A stretch of DNA of 64,000 bases from DTU019 sp050949825 (GCA_050949825.1 JBMNGL010000003.1:186001-250000), one strand, 5' to 3'; positions 7,990 through 17,678 are shown, counted from the first letter of the stretch. Numbers and translations: made by a program. The notes: a model not told the origin generated them from the sequence alone.

Positions 7990-9272
7990 TCACTCCCTTT
8001 TCTCACCCAGACCGAATTGGCATGGGCAGTCAGACCCTCTACATTGGCCAGTTTAATAATATGGTCGGCGTCTTCCTCAATCCCCCGGCGGGAGTAATAA
8101 ATCAAGCTGGAGGATTTGGTAAAGGTGTCAACCGTTACCGGGGAGTAAAAACGCGCCGTTCCGCCGGTGGGGAGAATGTGGTTGGGTCCGGCAAAATAAT
8201 CGCCCACCGCTTCAGGGGTATATTTCCCCATGAAAATGGCTCCCGCATTGTGGATCTTGCTGATCAGATCAAACGGAGCCTCCACCATTAATTCCAGATG
8301 CTCGGGGGCAATCAGATTGGCAACCTGACAGGCCTCTTCCACATCGCGGGTCAAGACAAAGGCCCCATTTTTGTCCAAGGCCTCCTTAATCATGTCGCAA
8401 CGAGACAGCATCCCAACCTGACGCTGTAGTTCCATCTCCACCCGATCGAGCAGGTTGGCATCAGGTGTAACCAAGATGCTTCTGGCCAGGACGTCATGTT
8501 CTGCCTGTGACATCAAATCGGCAGCCAGATAAACCGGATCAGCGTTGTGATCGGCGATGATCAATATCTCACTGGGGCCGGCCAGCATATCAATATTTAC
8601 ACTACCATAAACCATTTTTTTGGCCAGGGTTACATAGATGTTGCCGGGACCGCTAATAAGATCGACCTTTTTCACCAGCTCGGTTCCCCAGGCCAGGGCA
8701 AAGATAGCCTGTGCGCCCCCCATTTTATATATTTCCTCCAGGCCCAGCTCATATGCAGCTACTAACGTATAGGGGTTCATTTTTCCGTTCCGGTCCGGTG
8801 GGCTGACCATGGCGATTTGAGGCACGCCAGCCACCTGTGCCGGTATGGCGTTCATCAGCACCGAGGATGGATAGGCGGCAGTTCCGCCCGGCACATAGAT
8901 ACCTACCCTTTCCAAGGGACGATGCAATTGACCCAGAATATTGCCGCGTTCGTCCGGCTCTATCCAGGAGTTCTTCAGTTGACGGTTATGAAAAACACTG
9001 ATATTCTCAATTGCGTTGCGAATAGCATAAAGGTATTCCTCATCCACCATTTCATAGGCTTCATCAAATTCAGCCTCACTGACCAGCAGGTTGTGCTCCT
9101 CAATAGGACCGTCAAAACGGCGCGTATATTCAAATACAGCCGCATCTCCCCGCTCCTTGACCTGCCGGGCAATAGCCTGAACCTGTTCCTCATAATCGTG
9201 CAGACGGTCCGCACCGGCAGCCAAAAATTGCTGCAATGCTTCAGCCTCTGCCTTTATGCGCCTAATCTTCAT
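7986..9272 (-). CDS. hisD: Histidinol dehydrogenase HisD
   Basis: NAD-dependent, zinc-binding enzyme that oxidises L-histidinol to L-histidine in two steps. The sequence has the signature block from IDMLAGPSEILIIAD through SQAEHD, and the catalytic region APEHLEL with the Zn ligand His. 428 aa, full length. It overlaps hisG by 11 bases upstream and hisB by four downstream. Confidence 0.97.
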   Translation of the reverse strand: MKIRRIKAEAEALQQFLAAGADRLHDYEEQVQAIARQVKERGDAAVFEYTRRFDGPIEEHNLLVSEAEFDEAYEMVDEEYLYAIRNAIENISVFHNRQLKNSWIEPDERGNILGQLHRPLERVGIYVPGGTAAYPSSVLMNAIPAQVAGVPQIAMVSPPDRNGKMNPYTLVAAYELGLEEIYKMGGAQAIFALAWGTELVKKVDLISGPGNIYVTLAKKMVYGSVNIDMLAGPSEILIIADHNADPVYLAADLMSQAEHDVLARSILVTPDANLLDRVEMELQRQVGMLSRCDMIKEALDKNGAFVLTRDVEEACQVANLIAPEHLELMVEAPFDLISKIHNAGAIFMGKYTPEAVGDYFAGPNHILPTGGTARFYSPVTVDTFTKSSSLIYYSRRGIEEDADHIIKLANVEGLTAHANSVWVRKGSD

Positions 9273-9924
9273 TTCTATTACCGCCTTTCACCAGGTTTTG
9301 CAGTTCTTCGATCAAGGGCTGAATCCGCTCATACTTGGTCCTATAGCTGACCCGGTTGCAGATTAAACGCGTGGTTGAATCCATAATCTTGACCAATTCC
9401 ACCAGATTATTTTCACGCAGGGTTCGACCGGTGGAAACAATATCCACAATCATATCCGACAGGCCCATCAGGGGGGCTAATTCGATGTTGCCATGCAGCT
9501 TGATGATCTCCACCTGCAGACCCTGATCGCGGAAAAAGCGTTCTGCCACCACCGGAAACTTGGTCGCCACCCGTTTATAATTGAGATCCTTGAGTTTGGC
9601 GGTTTGCATCACTTCCGGAACCGCCACCACAAAACGGCAGTAGCCATACTCTAAATCCACCATTTCGAAGATGTCTTTACCCTGTTCAACAATTACATCC
9701 TTGCCGACTATGCCCAGGTCTGCAGCCCCTTGCTCCACATAAGTGGGCACATCGGTAGGGCGGCACATAATATATTTTATCATGGCATGATCATAATCAA
9801 ATACCATACTGCGGCTGTCTTCGTGCACACCCTGGGCAGGCAGTCCCGCCTTCTCGAAAAGGGCTACGGTCGGTTTCAACAACGTGCCCTTGGATAACGC
9901 GATAGTGAGGTATTGCTGTTGCAT
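9262..9924 (-). CDS. hisG: ATP phosphoribosyltransferase catalytic subunit, short form HisG
   Basis: First committed step of histidine synthesis, joining PRPP and ATP. At 220 residues this is the short form (HisG-S), which lacks the C-terminal ACT-like regulatory domain and needs HisZ. The N-terminus LTIALSKGTLLKPT and the PRPP loop DIVSTGRTLRENNL are typical. I prefer the ATG at 9924 (MQQQYLTIALS) because GGGAGA precedes it; an in-frame start 39 bases upstream has no site. hisZ lies 39 bases upstream, as the subunit partnership predicts. Confidence 0.96.
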   Translation of the reverse strand: MQQQYLTIALSKGTLLKPTVALFEKAGLPAQGVHEDSRSMVFDYDHAMIKYIMCRPTDVPTYVEQGAADLGIVGKDVIVEQGKDIFEMVDLEYGYCRFVVAVPEVMQTAKLKDLNYKRVATKFPVVAERFFRDQGLQVEIIKLHGNIELAPLMGLSDMIVDIVSTGRTLRENNLVELVKIMDSTTRLICNRVSYRTKYERIQPLIEELQNLVKGGNRNED

Positions 9925-9963
9925 ATCTGTTCTCCCTTTTTCCCGGATGCATAATTCTTCCAC

Positions 9964-11121
9964 TCAATCATGCAGGTATTCCAGGCTCCAATTTTCCCGG
10001 TCCATGACCACTGCCGCCAGGGCTTGCGGACTGCGCCCCAGTACGTCCATTTCCGCCACGAATCCGGCTTTACGCAGTTCTTCACAGCGGGCTAAGACCC
10101 GCTTCGGATCGGCACCCCCCACCAGGTAGTGATGCGGTTCCGACTCCCGGCATTTCAAAACCAGGGCCAGACGGTCAATTCCCACGGCAAACCCGGTGGC
10201 CGGGCAGGGCAAGCCGAACTGCTCCATCAAACGGTCATAACGGCCTCCTCCCAAGAGGCCATATCCCAAATCGGGTGAATAGCCTTCAAAAACCAACCCG
10301 GTATAATAGTCCAGGCGGCGCAATACGCCCAGATCGATCACAATGTCATCCAGGACCCCATATTTCCCCAGGGCATCATGGACCTGCAGCAATTCCTCTA
10401 CCGCCATCGATGCCGGGCGGTTTTTTTCCAGGTAGGGAATGTGTTTAAATACCTCCAGGCCGCCATGTAGGACGGGCAGACTGGCAATAGCCTCTTTCAA
10501 GCCATCTTCCACCGGTAAATCATTTAATACCCGGTTCAATTCCACCAAATCCTTGCTTTCCACCAGGGTGCGTATCAGTTCTTTGGCCGCACTTGATAGC
10601 GTATTATCATCCAATAAAGCATTGCAGATGCCAATCTGATTAATACTGATTTTAAATCCGGTCAAATCCAGGCTGCGCAGTAAGCGCACCGCAATATTGA
10701 TAATTTCCGCATCAGCCCAGGGGCCCGGAGCACCCAGCAGTTCAAGCCCAGCCTGCCAGTATTCGCGGTAATGAGCCAGGTGGGGCTGCACGTGGCGGAA
10801 CACATTGCTGATATAAAACAGGCGCTGAGGAAACTGCGCCTCTTTTAAATGGGTGGAAGCCAACCTGGCAATGGAAACCGTCACTTCAGGGCGCAGGGAA
10901 AGAATACCCCCTTCGCGGTCCATAAAAAGGAATAACTCCCCGCGTATATTCTTACCGGCACCGCTCTCGATCACCTCCAGGAATTCAAAAGTAGGGGTGA
11001 TAACCTCCTGATAACCGTAGCTCCTAAACAAGCGGGCCGCCTTGTTTTCAATATGTCTTTTAACCTTTACCTCATCAGGCAGCATATCACGCAAGCCTTT
11101 GGGTACTTCTCGGTTTTTCAT
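9964..11121 (-). CDS. hisZ: ATP phosphoribosyltransferase regulatory subunit HisZ
   Basis: Histidyl-tRNA-synthetase-like protein without tRNA charging function that forms an octamer with short HisG and gives it histidine feedback control. The start MKNREVPKGLRDMLPDE, motif 2-like FRHVQPHLAHYREYWQAGLELLG and motif 3-like GGRYDRLMEQFG ... TGFAVGIDRL are seen. 385 aa matches HisZ, and the anticodon domain of true HisRS is missing. It heads the operon behind AAGGAGG. The upstream 280 bases are filled with repeats; no T-box or attenuator was recognised there. Confidence 0.93.
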   Translation of the reverse strand: MKNREVPKGLRDMLPDEVKVKRHIENKAARLFRSYGYQEVITPTFEFLEVIESGAGKNIRGELFLFMDREGGILSLRPEVTVSIARLASTHLKEAQFPQRLFYISNVFRHVQPHLAHYREYWQAGLELLGAPGPWADAEIINIAVRLLRSLDLTGFKISINQIGICNALLDDNTLSSAAKELIRTLVESKDLVELNRVLNDLPVEDGLKEAIASLPVLHGGLEVFKHIPYLEKNRPASMAVEELLQVHDALGKYGVLDDIVIDLGVLRRLDYYTGLVFEGYSPDLGYGLLGGGRYDRLMEQFGLPCPATGFAVGIDRLALVLKCRESEPHHYLVGGADPKRVLARCEELRKAGFVAEMDVLGRSPQALAAVVMDRENWSLEYLHD

Positions 11122-11140
11122 CGCTGCCTCCTTAAACAGT

Positions 11141-11340
11141 CGTCAGTCGTCAGGAATCGGGCATCGGGCTATAATAGTCGTCGGGCGTCGGGCGTCGGGA
11201 TACAATAGTCATCCTGAGCGAACTGCTGCTGTATCCTGAGCGAACTGCTGCTGTCATCCTGAGCGAAGCGAAGGATCTTCCCCCGGGGGTTGTTCGCTGC
11301 GCGAAAGATCCTTCGGGCGTTGCCCTTAAGGCATGACAAA
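11141..11340. repeat. Intergenic palindromic repeat cluster, left copy of an inverted pair
   Basis: Contains short CGTCGGG/CGTCAGT runs, then ATCCTGAGCGAACTGCTGCT twice, and a palindrome in which GAAGGATCTT is mirrored by AAAGATCCTTC. The same elements appear in opposite orientation at 17381-17660. It occupies the gap between hisZ and the HD-domain gene and holds no gene. Confidence 0.8.
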
Positions 11341-11406
11341 GCCGGGTGCTTTAATAGCAATGATAGGGAGCCTTCGCTTAAGAATAATAAAAACACTGAT
11401 TCACAA

Positions 11407-12069
11407 CTATAATAATTTGGCATCATTAATCAGCAGTTCGAATTTACAGCCCAGGTATTCTGCAGCCCGCCTGCACATCAGCATCTTGGTTAAAAATATC
11501 TCAAAGTATTCCATTACTGAAGTCACTTCGATATCAATGCGCATCTTCATACTGATGACTTTATTGGGAGCGTCAACCTCCAGGCGGGATTCAGTCACTG
11601 CATAATTGACCCGGTCCCGGGGTGTAAACGCGGCCAAATCGCGTTTTCTGACTCGCGAGCGCTTTACGTCAGATTTATCGGCCAGGATTAAAGCAGCCGC
11701 CACATTGTTTACGCTTCTGCCCTGGGCGTGTTCTTCGTGATTGCCAATGGCGCCCATAATGATAGCGATTTCTTCCGGATCCATCCCCATATCCAGGAGG
11801 ATGCGAAAAGCCATCAAAGCGCCGGACATGCCGTGGCCATAGCGATTAATAAGGTTGCCAATATCATGCAGGTAGCCAGCAATACTGGCCAGTTCAGCCT
11901 GGCGTGAAGGGAAACCGAGTTTAGTCAAGATATCATGACAAAGCTGAGAGACCAGATCGGCATGGCTCATGCTGTGTTCAATAGCACCGATGGTACCAAT
12001 GTAATCGTTGCCCACCTGCATATAGCGCTGCACGGCCTGATTATTTTTTATGTCTTCCAGGGTAATCAT
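11407..12069 (-). CDS. HD-domain phosphohydrolase of unknown substrate
   Basis: The protein has HD-superfamily motifs: an early His (GAIEHSMSHADL), the HD doublet in AGYLHDIGNL (about residue 70), a further His in IGNHEEHA, and Asp in ALILADKSDVKRSR. These would bind two metals in a phosphohydrolase. A C-terminal region of about 80 residues is less typical. Start chosen at the ATG at 12069 (MITLEDI) just after the upstream stop with a GGGAGGG site. It is the last gene after purD and the TPR membrane protein, so it may be co-transcribed with the purine operon; nucleotide turnover is a guess from context only. Confidence 0.8.
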   Translation of the reverse strand: MITLEDIKNNQAVQRYMQVGNDYIGTIGAIEHSMSHADLVSQLCHDILTKLGFPSRQAELASIAGYLHDIGNLINRYGHGMSGALMAFRILLDMGMDPEEIAIIMGAIGNHEEHAQGRSVNNVAAALILADKSDVKRSRVRKRDLAAFTPRDRVNYAVTESRLEVDAPNKVISMKMRIDIEVTSVMEYFEIFLTKMLMCRRAAEYLGCKFELLINDAKLL

Positions 12070-12071
12070 TA

Positions 12072-12605
12072 CTACCCTCCCCACTCCTTTATGAGTTTTT
12101 TAGCCTGGCCTGATGCTCGGGTGCCATTAGGAATGGCCTCCAACAAATCCAGGGCTTGTTCACGCTGGCCGCTCTGATTGAGCGCCTCGGCCCGGGACAG
12201 CAATTGAGCCGCCCAGGCCTCTTTTTCGGCATGGGCAATGCGTTCCTGCATATCATCAGTGCGGCCCAGGGCCTCTAAACCCCGGTAACGCTCGATGGCT
12301 TCGCCATAACGTCCCTGGCCCACAAGCGCGCTGCCCTCCATCACAATACGCCTGGCCTCAACACGCTCGGGCAGCGTATACAGCATAAATCCATATCCAC
12401 AGGCAATAAACACCAGCAAAACCAGACAAACCATGTAAGGCACGGAGTAGCGGCGTTTTTTTACCATATAGCCTAAAACCAGAATAAAAGGCATACCCAA
12501 TAAAAAGGTAGCCTTAAGAAATTCGCGGGTGGGCAGGTAAAACAACATAGCCCCCACAACCAGCAATACAGTCCAGCGTATGGCAATCTGCCTTGACCAG
12601 ACCAT
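12072..12605 (-). CDS. Membrane protein with C-terminal TPR-like repeats
   Basis: The N-terminal 85 residues hold three hydrophobic segments (about 10-28, 32-48, 56-78). The C-terminal ~90 residues are helical and Ala/Glu rich, with patterns such as GRYGEAIERYRGLEALG and NQSGQREQALDLLEAI that look like two TPR units. It starts four bases after purD and ends two bases before the HD-domain gene, so all three are probably one transcript. No specific function can be given. Confidence 0.75.
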   Translation of the reverse strand: MVWSRQIAIRWTVLLVVGAMLFYLPTREFLKATFLLGMPFILVLGYMVKKRRYSVPYMVCLVLLVFIACGYGFMLYTLPERVEARRIVMEGSALVGQGRYGEAIERYRGLEALGRTDDMQERIAHAEKEAWAAQLLSRAEALNQSGQREQALDLLEAIPNGTRASGQAKKLIKEWGG

Positions 12606-12609
12606 GGGT

Positions 12610-13896
12610 TTAATCCTCCCTCAGCAAAGCCTTGCGGCCAATATCGCGGCGATAATGCATATTTTCGAAGTTAATCTTGGCTGCTTCCCGATACACCGTC
12701 TCTATGGCTTCACGAATATTAGCGCCGCGGCTGACCACATTCAGCACCCGTCCCCCATTGGTTAGCAATTGCCCGGCCTTTTTGGCCGTGCCGGCATGAA
12801 ACACCAGGGTGTTGGCATCGATATCCTGCAAACCCTCAATGGGTATTCCTTTTTGATAGGCCTCCGGGTAGCCTCCTGAAGCCAGGACCAAACACACACA
12901 GCTTCCCGGCTGCAATTCCAGCTTCATATCCTTAATATTGCCCTGTGCGGAAGCCTCGAGGAGCGGCAATAGATCGCCGGCCAGCATGGGCATAATAGCC
13001 TGGTTCTCGGGATCCCCAAAACGGGCGTTAAACTCCAACACCTTGGGACCGTCAGCGGTGATCATCAACCCGGCATACAGCACCCCCTGATAAGGGCAGC
13101 CTTCAGACTGCATGGCGGCTATCACCGGTTCAACGATGCTGTGCAGCACCTGTTGATGAATCGTTTCCGTATATACGGGAGGGTTTACATAAGCTCCCAT
13201 ACCGCCGGTATTGGGACCTTGATCATTATCATAAACCTGCTTGTGATCCTGTGCAGCCATGAGAGGGATATAGTCTTTGCCGTCACTGATAGCAAAAAAG
13301 CTGACTTCTTCGCCTTCCAGGAATTCCTCTACTACTACCCTGTCTCCGGCCGCGCCAAAATTTCTTTCTTCCATTATGCTGATCAAAGCAGCTTCGGCTT
13401 CTGAGGCGGTTGAGGCTATTATTACACCTTTTCCTGCCGCCAGTCCATCCGCCTTAATTACCACCCGCTGGCCCTGTTCTACAAAACCGCGGGCATATTC
13501 CAGGGCGGGAGCCACACTGTCAAAGGTCTCGTAACGGGCGGTAGGGATGCCGTATTTGCGGAGCAGATCTTTGCTAAACACCTTGCTGCCTTCTAACTTT
13601 GCGGCTGCGGAAGTAGGCCCGAAGATCTGCAGATCATGGTCATGAAATAATTCGACGATGCCTGCCATAAGAGGTGCTTCCGGGCCTACCACGGTCAGAT
13701 CAATCTGCTTGCTCCAGGCAAAATAAAGTATTTCACTGAGGTCGTCAACCTCAATGTCAACGCACTCGGCTAGCTCAGCCATACCTGGGTTGCCCGGGGC
13801 GGCATAAATTTTTTCCACCTCTGCGCTTTGCGCCAGCTTCCACACCAGGGCATGCTCCCTGCCGCCTTGACCGATGACCAGTATCTTTTTACCCAT
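12610..13896 (-). CDS. purD: Phosphoribosylamine-glycine ligase PurD
   Basis: ATP-grasp enzyme that makes glycinamide ribonucleotide. N-terminal VIGQGGREHALVWK, the ATP-grasp segment VIKADGLAAGKGVI, and GGMGAY and EFNARFGDPE motifs are present. I start it at the ATG at 13896 (MGKKILVIG), preceded by GAGGGGGG; upstream in-frame codons have no comparable site. 428 aa, standard. Last purine gene in the operon order purE-B-F-M-N-H-D. Confidence 0.97.
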   Translation of the reverse strand: MGKKILVIGQGGREHALVWKLAQSAEVEKIYAAPGNPGMAELAECVDIEVDDLSEILYFAWSKQIDLTVVGPEAPLMAGIVELFHDHDLQIFGPTSAAAKLEGSKVFSKDLLRKYGIPTARYETFDSVAPALEYARGFVEQGQRVVIKADGLAAGKGVIIASTASEAEAALISIMEERNFGAAGDRVVVEEFLEGEEVSFFAISDGKDYIPLMAAQDHKQVYDNDQGPNTGGMGAYVNPPVYTETIHQQVLHSIVEPVIAAMQSEGCPYQGVLYAGLMITADGPKVLEFNARFGDPENQAIMPMLAGDLLPLLEASAQGNIKDMKLELQPGSCVCLVLASGGYPEAYQKGIPIEGLQDIDANTLVFHAGTAKKAGQLLTNGGRVLNVVSRGANIREAIETVYREAAKINFENMHYRRDIGRKALLRED

Positions 13897-13932
13897 ACGA
13901 ACCCCCCTCATGTATGTTTTCCACAACAGTAC

Positions 13933-13952
13933 CACCTGAGAACCGTCCCCAT
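13933..13952. repeat. REP-like GAACCGTCCCC element between purH and purD
   Basis: The 107-base gap contains GAGAACCGTCCCCATATTGC, which shares the CCGTCCCC core with the palindromes elsewhere in the window. It has no visible partner arm and looks like a degraded copy. Confidence 0.4.
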
Positions 13953-14003
13953 ATTGCATATAGTATAATAGGATACCACAAAACCCGCCAGTAGCAATAG
14001 CTC

Positions 14004-15524
14004 TTAGTGTTTAAAATGACGCATCCCGGTAAAAACCATGGCAATGCCGTGGCGGTTGCACTCTTCAATGCTCTCTGCATCGCGGATGGAGCCACCCGGT
14101 TGAATAATGGCCTTTATCCCCCCTGCCGCAGCCAGTTCTACCGAGTCTTTAAAGGGGAAAAAGGCATCTGATGCCAGGACCGAGTCTTTAGCCTGGCCCC
14201 CGGCCATTTCCAGGGCAATACGCACCGAACCCACCCGGTTCATCTGGCCGGCTCCCACCCCAATGGACTGCTTCTCTTTAGTCAGGACAATAGCATTGGA
14301 TTTTACATGTTTACAGACCTTCCAGGCAAACAGCAGTTCCTCTATCTGTTCTGCACTGGGCACAACTGTGGTTACCACCTGCAAATCATCGGTTTGCACA
14401 AGATCCTGATCAGTTTGCTGTACTACAAAGCCTCCGTCCACGCTTTTTACCTGCCATGCTGCCGGGGGATTGATATCCAAACGCAATACCCGCAGGTTGG
14501 CCTTTTTCTTCAGGATCTCCAGGGCCGTCTCATCATAACCCGGTGCTATAACGACTTCCATAAACGGTTTTGAGACCTTGAGGGCCGTCTCACCATCCAC
14601 CTGGCCATTAAAGGCCACAATGCCCCCAAAGGCAGACACCGGGTCAGCGGCAAAAGCACGTTCATAGGCTTCGCTTAAGCTTTTGCCCAGCGCGGTACCA
14701 CACGGATTATTGTGCTTAATAATCACACAGGCCGGTTGGGTAAATTCCCGCACCAGATCCCAGGCTGCCTGGGTATCGATAATATTATTATAGGAAAGTT
14801 CCTTGCCGTTAAGCTGCTCGGCATCAGGCAGGCCACCGGAAGGCAGCATGTCTCTATAGAAAGCCGCCCGCTGGTGGGGATTTTCTCCATAGCGCAGCTC
14901 ATACACCTTTTCTCCGGCATTAACATAGGTGTCAGGCAGTTGGCTGCCCGCCAGTCCGACCAGGTAAGTGCTGATCATGGCATCATAGCTGGCGGTATGA
15001 CGAAACGCCTCCAGGGCCAGGTTAAAACGCGTGGCCTCATCGACGCCACCGCTCTGCAGTTGCTGCAACAGGCTGGGATACCCCGACGGATCAGTTACAA
15101 TCAACACCTCACGGTAGTTTTTGGCGGCAGCCCGAATCATGCTCGGTCCGCCGATATCTATATTCTCAATGGCTTCCTCCAGGGTGACCCCGGGCTTGCT
15201 GACGGTAGCCCGAAAGGGATACAGGTTAACGGCCACGATATCAATGGGTGTAATCTGGTTTTGCTCCAGTTCAGCCAGATGCTGGCTGTTTCTCCGCGCC
15301 AGTATACCCCCGTGTATTTTGGGATGCAGGGTTTTCACTCTTCCGTCCAATATCTCAGGAAATCCGGTCACCCGGGCCACCTTGCTGACCTCTACCCCGG
15401 CCTCTTGCAGGGCGCTATAGGTTCCGCCGGTGCTGATAATCTCATAACCCATTTTCACCAGGCCTTGAGCAAATACAATCAATCCGGTTTTATCAGAAAC
15501 ACTGATTAAGGCCCTTTTTTTCAT
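14004..15524 (-). CDS. purH: Bifunctional AICAR transformylase / IMP cyclohydrolase PurH
   Basis: Last two steps of IMP synthesis. The N-terminal IMP cyclohydrolase domain begins MKKRALISVSDKTGL and has GGTYSAL and KTLHPKIHGGILARR. The transformylase domain has RYGENPHQRAAFY, IKHNNPCGTA, the catalytic Lys-His pair in CKHVKSNAIVL, and FFPFKDSVELAA. 506 aa, full length. Co-oriented with purN, which lies 125 bases upstream across a short gap with another degraded GGGGAC-type element. Confidence 0.97.
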   Translation of the reverse strand: MKKRALISVSDKTGLIVFAQGLVKMGYEIISTGGTYSALQEAGVEVSKVARVTGFPEILDGRVKTLHPKIHGGILARRNSQHLAELEQNQITPIDIVAVNLYPFRATVSKPGVTLEEAIENIDIGGPSMIRAAAKNYREVLIVTDPSGYPSLLQQLQSGGVDEATRFNLALEAFRHTASYDAMISTYLVGLAGSQLPDTYVNAGEKVYELRYGENPHQRAAFYRDMLPSGGLPDAEQLNGKELSYNNIIDTQAAWDLVREFTQPACVIIKHNNPCGTALGKSLSEAYERAFAADPVSAFGGIVAFNGQVDGETALKVSKPFMEVVIAPGYDETALEILKKKANLRVLRLDINPPAAWQVKSVDGGFVVQQTDQDLVQTDDLQVVTTVVPSAEQIEELLFAWKVCKHVKSNAIVLTKEKQSIGVGAGQMNRVGSVRIALEMAGGQAKDSVLASDAFFPFKDSVELAAAGGIKAIIQPGGSIRDAESIEECNRHGIAMVFTGMRHFKH

Positions 15525-15649
15525 GATGCAACCCCCTTTTGCAGATTATTCACTTATCTGACAACACTCTAAACTCGAACCAAGGTTCAACCCGCACGGA
15601 GCAATCTCCCCTTACAACAGGATGGTCGAGAGACTGTCCCCTACGGGAT

Positions 15650-16276
15650 TTAGCGTATGAATACCCGGCGTCCCTCCAGCCATACCCGCCCTTCTGCGAT
15701 AAGCTGCAAGGCCTGCCAATAGGTGTTGTGTTCTTCCACCAAAATCCTGGTAGCCAGGCTGTCTTCATCATCGTCCTGAGCTACCGGCACCACGGTCTGC
15801 ATGATAATCGGTCCGGAATCCATACCTTCATCAACCAGGTGTACGGTACAGCCGCTGAATTTTACACCATACTGCACCGCCTGACGCTGCGCATGCAGGC
15901 CCTTAAAAGCAGGCAGCAAGGCGGGGTGAATATTCACCACCCGGTTCTTGTAGGCTTGCAAAAAAACGCTCCCGACCAGGCGCATGTATCCGGCCAGAAC
16001 CACCAGATCAACCTTGCCCGCCTCCAAAATGGAGAGCAGATGCTCTTCATATTGTTTTTTATTCTCAAAACAACCCGGGTCAACATAATAGTTGCGAATA
16101 TTACGCACAGCTGCCTTCCGGAGTACAGCCGCATCCGGATTGTCACTTAAGACCACGGCTATGCTGGCGTTTAAATCCTGCCGGACTATGGCCGCACAGA
16201 TGGCATCAAAATTGCTGCCCCGGCCTGAGGCCAGAATGCCCAGACGCAGTTTTCCTGGTTCCATTAAGCGCTTCAT
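15650..16276 (-). CDS. purN: Phosphoribosylglycinamide formyltransferase PurN
   Basis: 10-formyl-THF-dependent formylation of GAR. Motifs LASGRGSNF, LAGYMRLVG, the catalytic NIHPALLPAFKGLHAQ (Asn, His) and HLVDEGMDSGPII (Asp) are present. 208 aa. The start overlaps purM by four bases. A few residues before MEPGKLRLGILASG may belong to an alternative start; the annotated ATG preserves the ATGA-type overlap. Confidence 0.96.
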   Translation of the reverse strand: MKRLMEPGKLRLGILASGRGSNFDAICAAIVRQDLNASIAVVLSDNPDAAVLRKAAVRNIRNYYVDPGCFENKKQYEEHLLSILEAGKVDLVVLAGYMRLVGSVFLQAYKNRVVNIHPALLPAFKGLHAQRQAVQYGVKFSGCTVHLVDEGMDSGPIIMQTVVPVAQDDDEDSLATRILVEEHNTYWQALQLIAEGRVWLEGRRVFIR

Positions 16277-17310
16277 AGCAGCCTTACCCCTTCCCAGTTA
16301 TCACTTATCTGTCCCAAAAAGCAGGGTGTTTCGCCTTGTCCACGCAGATTATCCACCACCCGGTCCGCATCGTTTGGAGCAACCGCCAGGATAAAGCCGA
16401 TGCCCATATTAAAGGTGCGGAACATCTCGGTCAAATCCACCCTGCCCAGCTCAGCAATAAGGCTGAAAATGGGCGGAGTATCAATTAAACGCTGTTCAAT
16501 TCCGGCCCCCAGTCCTGCCGGCAATACCCGGGCCAGATTTTCCGTCATCCCCCCGCCGGTAATATGCGCCATGCCATGCACATCTACTGTATTCAATAGT
16601 TCCAGGATCGGCTTAACATAGATACGGGTCGGTGTTAAGAGAGCTTCTCCCAAAGGTTGCTGTAGTTCAGGCACATACTGTTCCAGGGAAATAGCAGCAT
16701 GCTCCAGGAGGACTTTGCGCGCCAGGGAAAAACCATTGGAATGAAGCCCTGACGAAGGCAATCCCAGCAGGACGTCGCCGTTCTCAATCCGGTGGCCCCG
16801 AATTAAGCGGGATTTTTCCACAGCCCCTACTGCAAAACCGGCCAGGTCATATTCATCTTCACTGTAGAAACCCGGCATTTCCGCAGTTTCACCGCCTATC
16901 AAGGCACAGCCCGCCTGTACACAGCCCAGACTGACTCCCTTGACCAACATCTCAATCATGGCGGGCTGCAACTGGCCTACGCCAATATAGTCCAGGAAAA
17001 ACAGGGGTTCCGCTCCATGCACCAGGATGTCATTGACACACATAGCCACCAAATCAACCCCTACAGTATCGTGAATGCCCATCATCTGAGCAATTTTCAA
17101 TTTGGTTCCCACCCCGTCGGTGCCTGATACCAACACCGGTTCCTGGTATTTAGCCACATCCAGGGCAAAAAATCCAGCAAAAGCGCCAATGTCGTTCATT
17201 ACTTCCGGGCGCCTGGTCATGCCGACCCATTTCTTGATCATCTCCACCGAGGTACTGGCGGCGTCTATGTCGACCCCAGCCTGTTTGTAATCCCAACCTG
17301 GTTTATCCAT
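16273..17310 (-). CDS. purM: Phosphoribosylformylglycinamidine cyclo-ligase PurM
   Basis: AIR synthetase, closing the imidazole ring of purines with ATP. Motifs YKQAGVDIDA, VSGTDGVGTKLKIA, MCVNDILVHGAEPLFFLDY and HITGGGMTENLARVLP are diagnostic. 345 aa, normal. It follows a 370-base repeat-filled gap after purF, so the operon may be read through that gap or have a second start. Confidence 0.97.
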   Translation of the reverse strand: MDKPGWDYKQAGVDIDAASTSVEMIKKWVGMTRRPEVMNDIGAFAGFFALDVAKYQEPVLVSGTDGVGTKLKIAQMMGIHDTVGVDLVAMCVNDILVHGAEPLFFLDYIGVGQLQPAMIEMLVKGVSLGCVQAGCALIGGETAEMPGFYSEDEYDLAGFAVGAVEKSRLIRGHRIENGDVLLGLPSSGLHSNGFSLARKVLLEHAAISLEQYVPELQQPLGEALLTPTRIYVKPILELLNTVDVHGMAHITGGGMTENLARVLPAGLGAGIEQRLIDTPPIFSLIAELGRVDLTEMFRTFNMGIGFILAVAPNDADRVVDNLRGQGETPCFLGQISDNWEGVRLL

Positions 17311-17380
17311 AAAATACCTCCCCTAAGCTTTGCCCGCCGGCAGCACATGCTTCTGTAATTGCTATGAAAGCGCCCCTTTG

Positions 17381-17660
17381 GTCATCCTGAGGGCCCCCCT
17401 TTTCAGTCATCCTGAAGGTAACGCCCGAAGGATCTTTCGCGAAGCGAACAACCCCCGGAGAAAGATCCTTCGCTTCGCTCAGGATGACAGCAGCAGTTCG
17501 CTCAGGATGACAGCAGCAGTTCGCTCAGGATGACTGTTACAGTATCCCGACGCCCGTTACAGTATCCCGACGCCCGTTACAGTATCCGACGCCCGATGGC
17601 TAACGATAGATTCCCGACGCCTGACGCCTGATTCCTGACGATTGATTCCCGACGAATATT
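17381..17660. repeat. Intergenic palindromic and tandem repeat cluster, right copy of an inverted pair
   Basis: Carries GTCATCCTGA elements, GAAGGATCTTTCGCGAAGCG with its mirror AAAGATCCTTCGCTTCG, three CAGCAGTTCGCTCAGGATGA units, and a tandem array of a 20-bp unit (AGTATCCCGACGCCCGTTAC) at 17541-17599. It is the reverse complement-type partner of the cluster at 11141-11340. It fills the purM-purF gap and contains no gene. Confidence 0.85.
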
Positions 17661-17678
17661 ATCGCAGTGGAATCAGGT

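Noticed and set aside
11169..11426. Frame through the palindromic repeats upstream of hisZ
   Set aside because: Repeat DNA translated by chance.
17311..17660. CRISPR array
   Set aside because: The tandem 20-bp units are contiguous without spacers and are joined to palindromic repeats; no cas genes.
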